Positions 61,901-64,000 of a stretch of 64,000 nt of DNA are shown in pieces. Origin of the DNA: Piper betle (lineage: Eukaryota; Streptophyta; Magnoliopsida; Piperales; Piperaceae). A program made the translations under genes and the position numbers. The notes beneath the pieces are model-generated. The model saw only the letters and a list, made by a program, of their open reading frames with translations. It was not told the DNA's origin and did no database searches. The stretch lies in NCBI GenBank assembly GCA_033002965.1, contig JAURVB010014462.1, positions 1-64,000 of the forward strand, given 5' to 3'. Numbering within the stretch: the stretch's first letter is position 1; each line of letters opens with the position of its first letter.

Positions 61901-62170
61901 TATTATGGTGTGACAACATCTCTGCTACTTACATTGCCGCTAATCCAGTATTCCATGCCCGCTAATCGTGATCAAATTTCCCGGCGTTGACTTGAGGTGA
62001 AGCACATTCCTTCAAAGATCAGATTGCCGACTTGTTCACTAATGGTCTCCTCGGGCTCAACACAATCAGCTTACTTGCAAGCTCACCGTCTTCCCTACGC
62101 GGCTGCGCTTGAGCAGGAGTATAAGCAGTTGTCCTCCTCCACTTCTCATGGACACATCGACCAAATCTTC
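58980..62170 (+). mobile_element. Degenerate Ty1/copia retrotransposon (gag-pol remnants)
   Basis: The domains run in copia order but are split over several frames with stops. They are a gag fragment (about 59020-59200), a zinc knuckle of the C-X2-C-X4-H-X4-C type (about 59440-59490), a protease-like PDSSNSNHFTND (the catalytic site normally reads DSG/A), and a GAG-pre-integrase motif IWHMCLGHPS (about 59950). Integrase pieces follow (60110-60470), then reverse transcriptase (QLDVQNAFLNGHLHE near 61005; LHRSLYGLKQSPRSWY near 61100; LGTSNYFLGIEA near 61330) and RNase H (YLDADWAGC near 61715). The element is dead. Confidence 0.85.
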
Positions 62171-62353
62171 TAGTAATGGATAAACACAATGACTACTACC
62201 ATCTTATTATCCTTATATCTTGGGTTGATATCGACAACTCCATTGTCATTTTTGTTGTATAAATACAGTTGAAACGTATCAATGAAAAGGTCGGAATTAT
62301 CACTCACAATATTTTCAAACTGAGGACACGAGTATTTCTTACTGTAGTAAACA

Positions 62354-62538
62354 ATGGCGACTCCAGTGGCAGCCGAAGTTTGTGCCGCAAATCTGTCGCT
62401 AGTGGCCAACCTACACGCACTAGCACCAATCATCCAAAGATATGGCCGGCACGAGGCATTTTCAGGGCCCGTCGCAATGGTTAAGGGGTTCGAGGACAAT
62501 GTCTTGATGAGGCAAATGCTCGAAAGCAAAGGAGAAGG
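62354..62538 (+). pseudogene. Truncated RraA-like / HMG aldolase-like gene (5' part only)
   Basis: The first 61 codons, MATPVAAEVCAANLSLVANL through FSGPVAMVKGFEDNVLMRQM to KGEG, match the start of plant RraA-like proteins (annotated as putative 4-hydroxy-4-methyl-2-oxoglutarate aldolase or regulator of ribonuclease activity A). The family continues with VLVVDGGGS, which is absent here. At the break a hAT-family terminus starts (62539). The junction reads AG/GTAAGA, so a transcript could splice there, but no downstream exon is visible before 64000. The rest of the gene, if present, is outside the window. Confidence 0.65.
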
Positions 62539-62786
62539 TAAGACTGCTAAACGAGCAGGCGAGCCGAGCTCAGCTTGTATTCAAACTCTACTCGAATAGT
62601 TCAAAGTTCATTCGAACTCGAATCGAAAATGAATGAATTTTGACTATATACGTTCAAAATTGACTCTAGCATTTCAGATCCTGTTAGAGCTCGACTCGAG
62701 CTCTAATACACTTAGACCGTTAAATTTTGAGGAGCTCGAAACTAGCTCATTTGTGAACCCGAAACCAACTCATTTGGGAGCTCAAT
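62539..62786. mobile_element. hAT-family terminus inserted in the RraA-like gene
   Basis: Starts TAAGACTGCTAAACGAGCAG, closely related to the end of the element at 40755-42335 (TAGGGCTGCTAAACGAGTAA), and continues with shared text such as TTCATTCGAACTCGA and GAGCTCTAATACACTTA. If the duplication is 8 bp it would be GGAGAAGG (62531-62538). The other end lies beyond the window or beyond the nested LTR-like sequence. Confidence 0.6.
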
Positions 62787-63940
62787 ATAAAACCTGTGAC
62801 TCAAGTCACAGTTTTATGTTACCGAACTAGTCGGTCTAACTATTGGTTCGAGTCGAGTCATTTTCATGAACCGCGTGCTGAGTTGAGACGAACTATGATT
62901 TATGGGCGATGAGAGTCAGGTGTACATGAATATATGATGATAACGTCGAAAAGATGGTGAGAAATGAGTTATCAGAATATATAAAAGTATGCAGTATTTT
63001 TTTTATGTATTTGATCGTAGAAATAGTTTAGGCTGAATAACGCATTAGGATGCGTTAGATCATATTCGGGTGGGTTATTAGTTATAGAGCATATCATATG
63101 GATGTTGTGGTGTTTATTTTATTTTATGGGATTTTTCCATATTTTTTTAGATTTTTTTAGGATTTATTACGAATTAGTTATTAATTTACTTGAGTAGGAA
63201 TCGAGTCAATACTTATTTACGATTTTGCCATTGGAGTATTTCATCTCCTTTCCCGACACTTCCCCACACAAACCTTATCGCCACCCACTGTGTTTGTCAT
63301 CGACGCCGCATTGCTGCCAATCGACGTCGCCCTGCCTTGCCATGCCGTGGTCGTGCTGCCCCGACCAACCCTAGCCACCGTCTTGCCACCATGACTCCGG
63401 AATTGGCCCACAAACCGTGACGCTCCCCTTGTCGATTCGCCACTGTCCGGGCCACACTGCCGCCGCCGTGACCCTGACGACCACCCCCTTGACCTCCCTG
63501 ACATTTCCCCCTTACCTAACACCACCGTCGAAGCCGATTGTGGGCCTGATTGGAGCGACCGACCACCCTGACTGAACTCGACATCGCCGCCGGCAATCAT
63601 TGCCACCGCAGTTGCACTTTTTGTCACCACCATTGGGATGAGCTCGTCGAGCCGATGCTAACCCTTACCCTTGATTGCCCAGCCGGAACAGTCACCGGAA
63701 AATCGTCGAGACAGTAGCCGGAAAACCACCGGAAGTCGCCGAGAAACCAGATTCACCGAAATTCATCGAAAATCACCTGATCTTCCATTGAATCCCTTCG
63801 ATCGAACCCTATCAGACTTCGGACGCGATAGGGTGCCTAATTCAAGCCACAAATCACGCGAGGTATAATTTATTCTAATTTAATTATTTAAAGGTATTGA
63901 TTATTAGAATTGCATGCCAGGATTGGTGAATTGTGTGTTG

Positions 63941-63979
<39 letters not shown>

Positions 63980-64000
63980 TTATTTATATATTTGATTAAG
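62787..64000 (+). mobile_element. LTR-like sequence related to the LARD LTR, partial
   Basis: The reverse complement resembles 53000-55904: ACAGGTTTTATA end, GACCGACTAGTTCGGT, the ACTCGAG module (63010-63225), a C-rich block (63240-63660) and ATACCTCGCGTGATT where the LARD LTR has ATACCTCACGTAG. It is diverged from the LARD copies and runs to the window edge. It appears nested in the hAT-family element. Confidence 0.5.
63945..63970. repeat. TA dinucleotide microsatellite
   Basis: About thirteen TA units near the window end. Confidence 0.85.

Noticed and set aside
1..64000. tRNA, rRNA, CRISPR, bacterial defence or prophage features
   Set aside because: No cloverleaf-like B-box sequences, rRNA segments or regularly spaced repeats were seen; the DNA is plant nuclear.
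1..64000. A new coordinated gene system
   Set aside because: The few real genes are known, unrelated plant families, and the rest is explained by transposons and spacer; only the shared transposon module remains unexplained.

Overview
This is nuclear DNA of a flowering plant. The genes have GT-AG introns, and they include a photosystem I antenna protein (Lhca3 type), a group I WRKY factor with the plant-typical intron in its second WRKY domain, and a plant nepenthesin-like aspartyl protease. The rest is AT-rich spacer packed with plant transposons (hAT, LTR, TRIM, copia, CACTA-like). I cannot place it in a family from sequence alone. There are no CRISPR arrays, operons or prokaryotic features.

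Layout. 1-3782 (+) holds a seven-coding-exon gene for a conserved plant coiled-coil protein of unknown function. 6629-7816 (+) is an Lhca3-like gene whose first exon junction is out of frame unless a downstream 3' splice site is used. About 9450-13310 is a transposon cluster: a FAR1/MULE-type remnant between inverted repeats, then a degenerate GC-cored hAT-like element carrying a TRIM with its own target-site duplication (TSD). 16214-18195 (-) is an aspartyl protease gene broken by three small frameshifts. 21327-21885 is a solo LTR with a perfect 5-bp TSD, lying next to a CLC-e-like chloride channel exon remnant at 22228-22439. 27542-30673 (-) is an intact AtWRKY2-type gene, the best-supported gene here. 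Its 5' leader probably reaches about 31.8 kb.

From 32 kb onwards I see almost only transposons and spacer. Two hAT-type elements have perfect 8-bp TSDs (34540-35796 and 43410-44159) and two have imperfect TSDs (40755-42335 and 55963-57558). A CACTA-like terminus lies at 46540-46953. A 7.6-kb non-autonomous LTR element (LARD-like, minus orientation, about 2.9-kb LTR) occupies 48265-55904 with a TRIM-like tRNA-iMet primer site and a 4/5 TSD. A degenerate copia element lies at about 58980-62170. At 62354-62538 is the 5' end of an RraA-like gene, cut by a hAT-family terminus exactly where a consensus splice donor is formed.

The surviving genes are functionally unrelated: light harvesting, transcription, proteolysis and one unknown. 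I found no evidence of a coordinated new system. The most interesting structure is a recurring sequence module, an AT-rich stretch with an ACTCGAGTC signature next to a GC-rich block, that turns up inside transposons of different classes.
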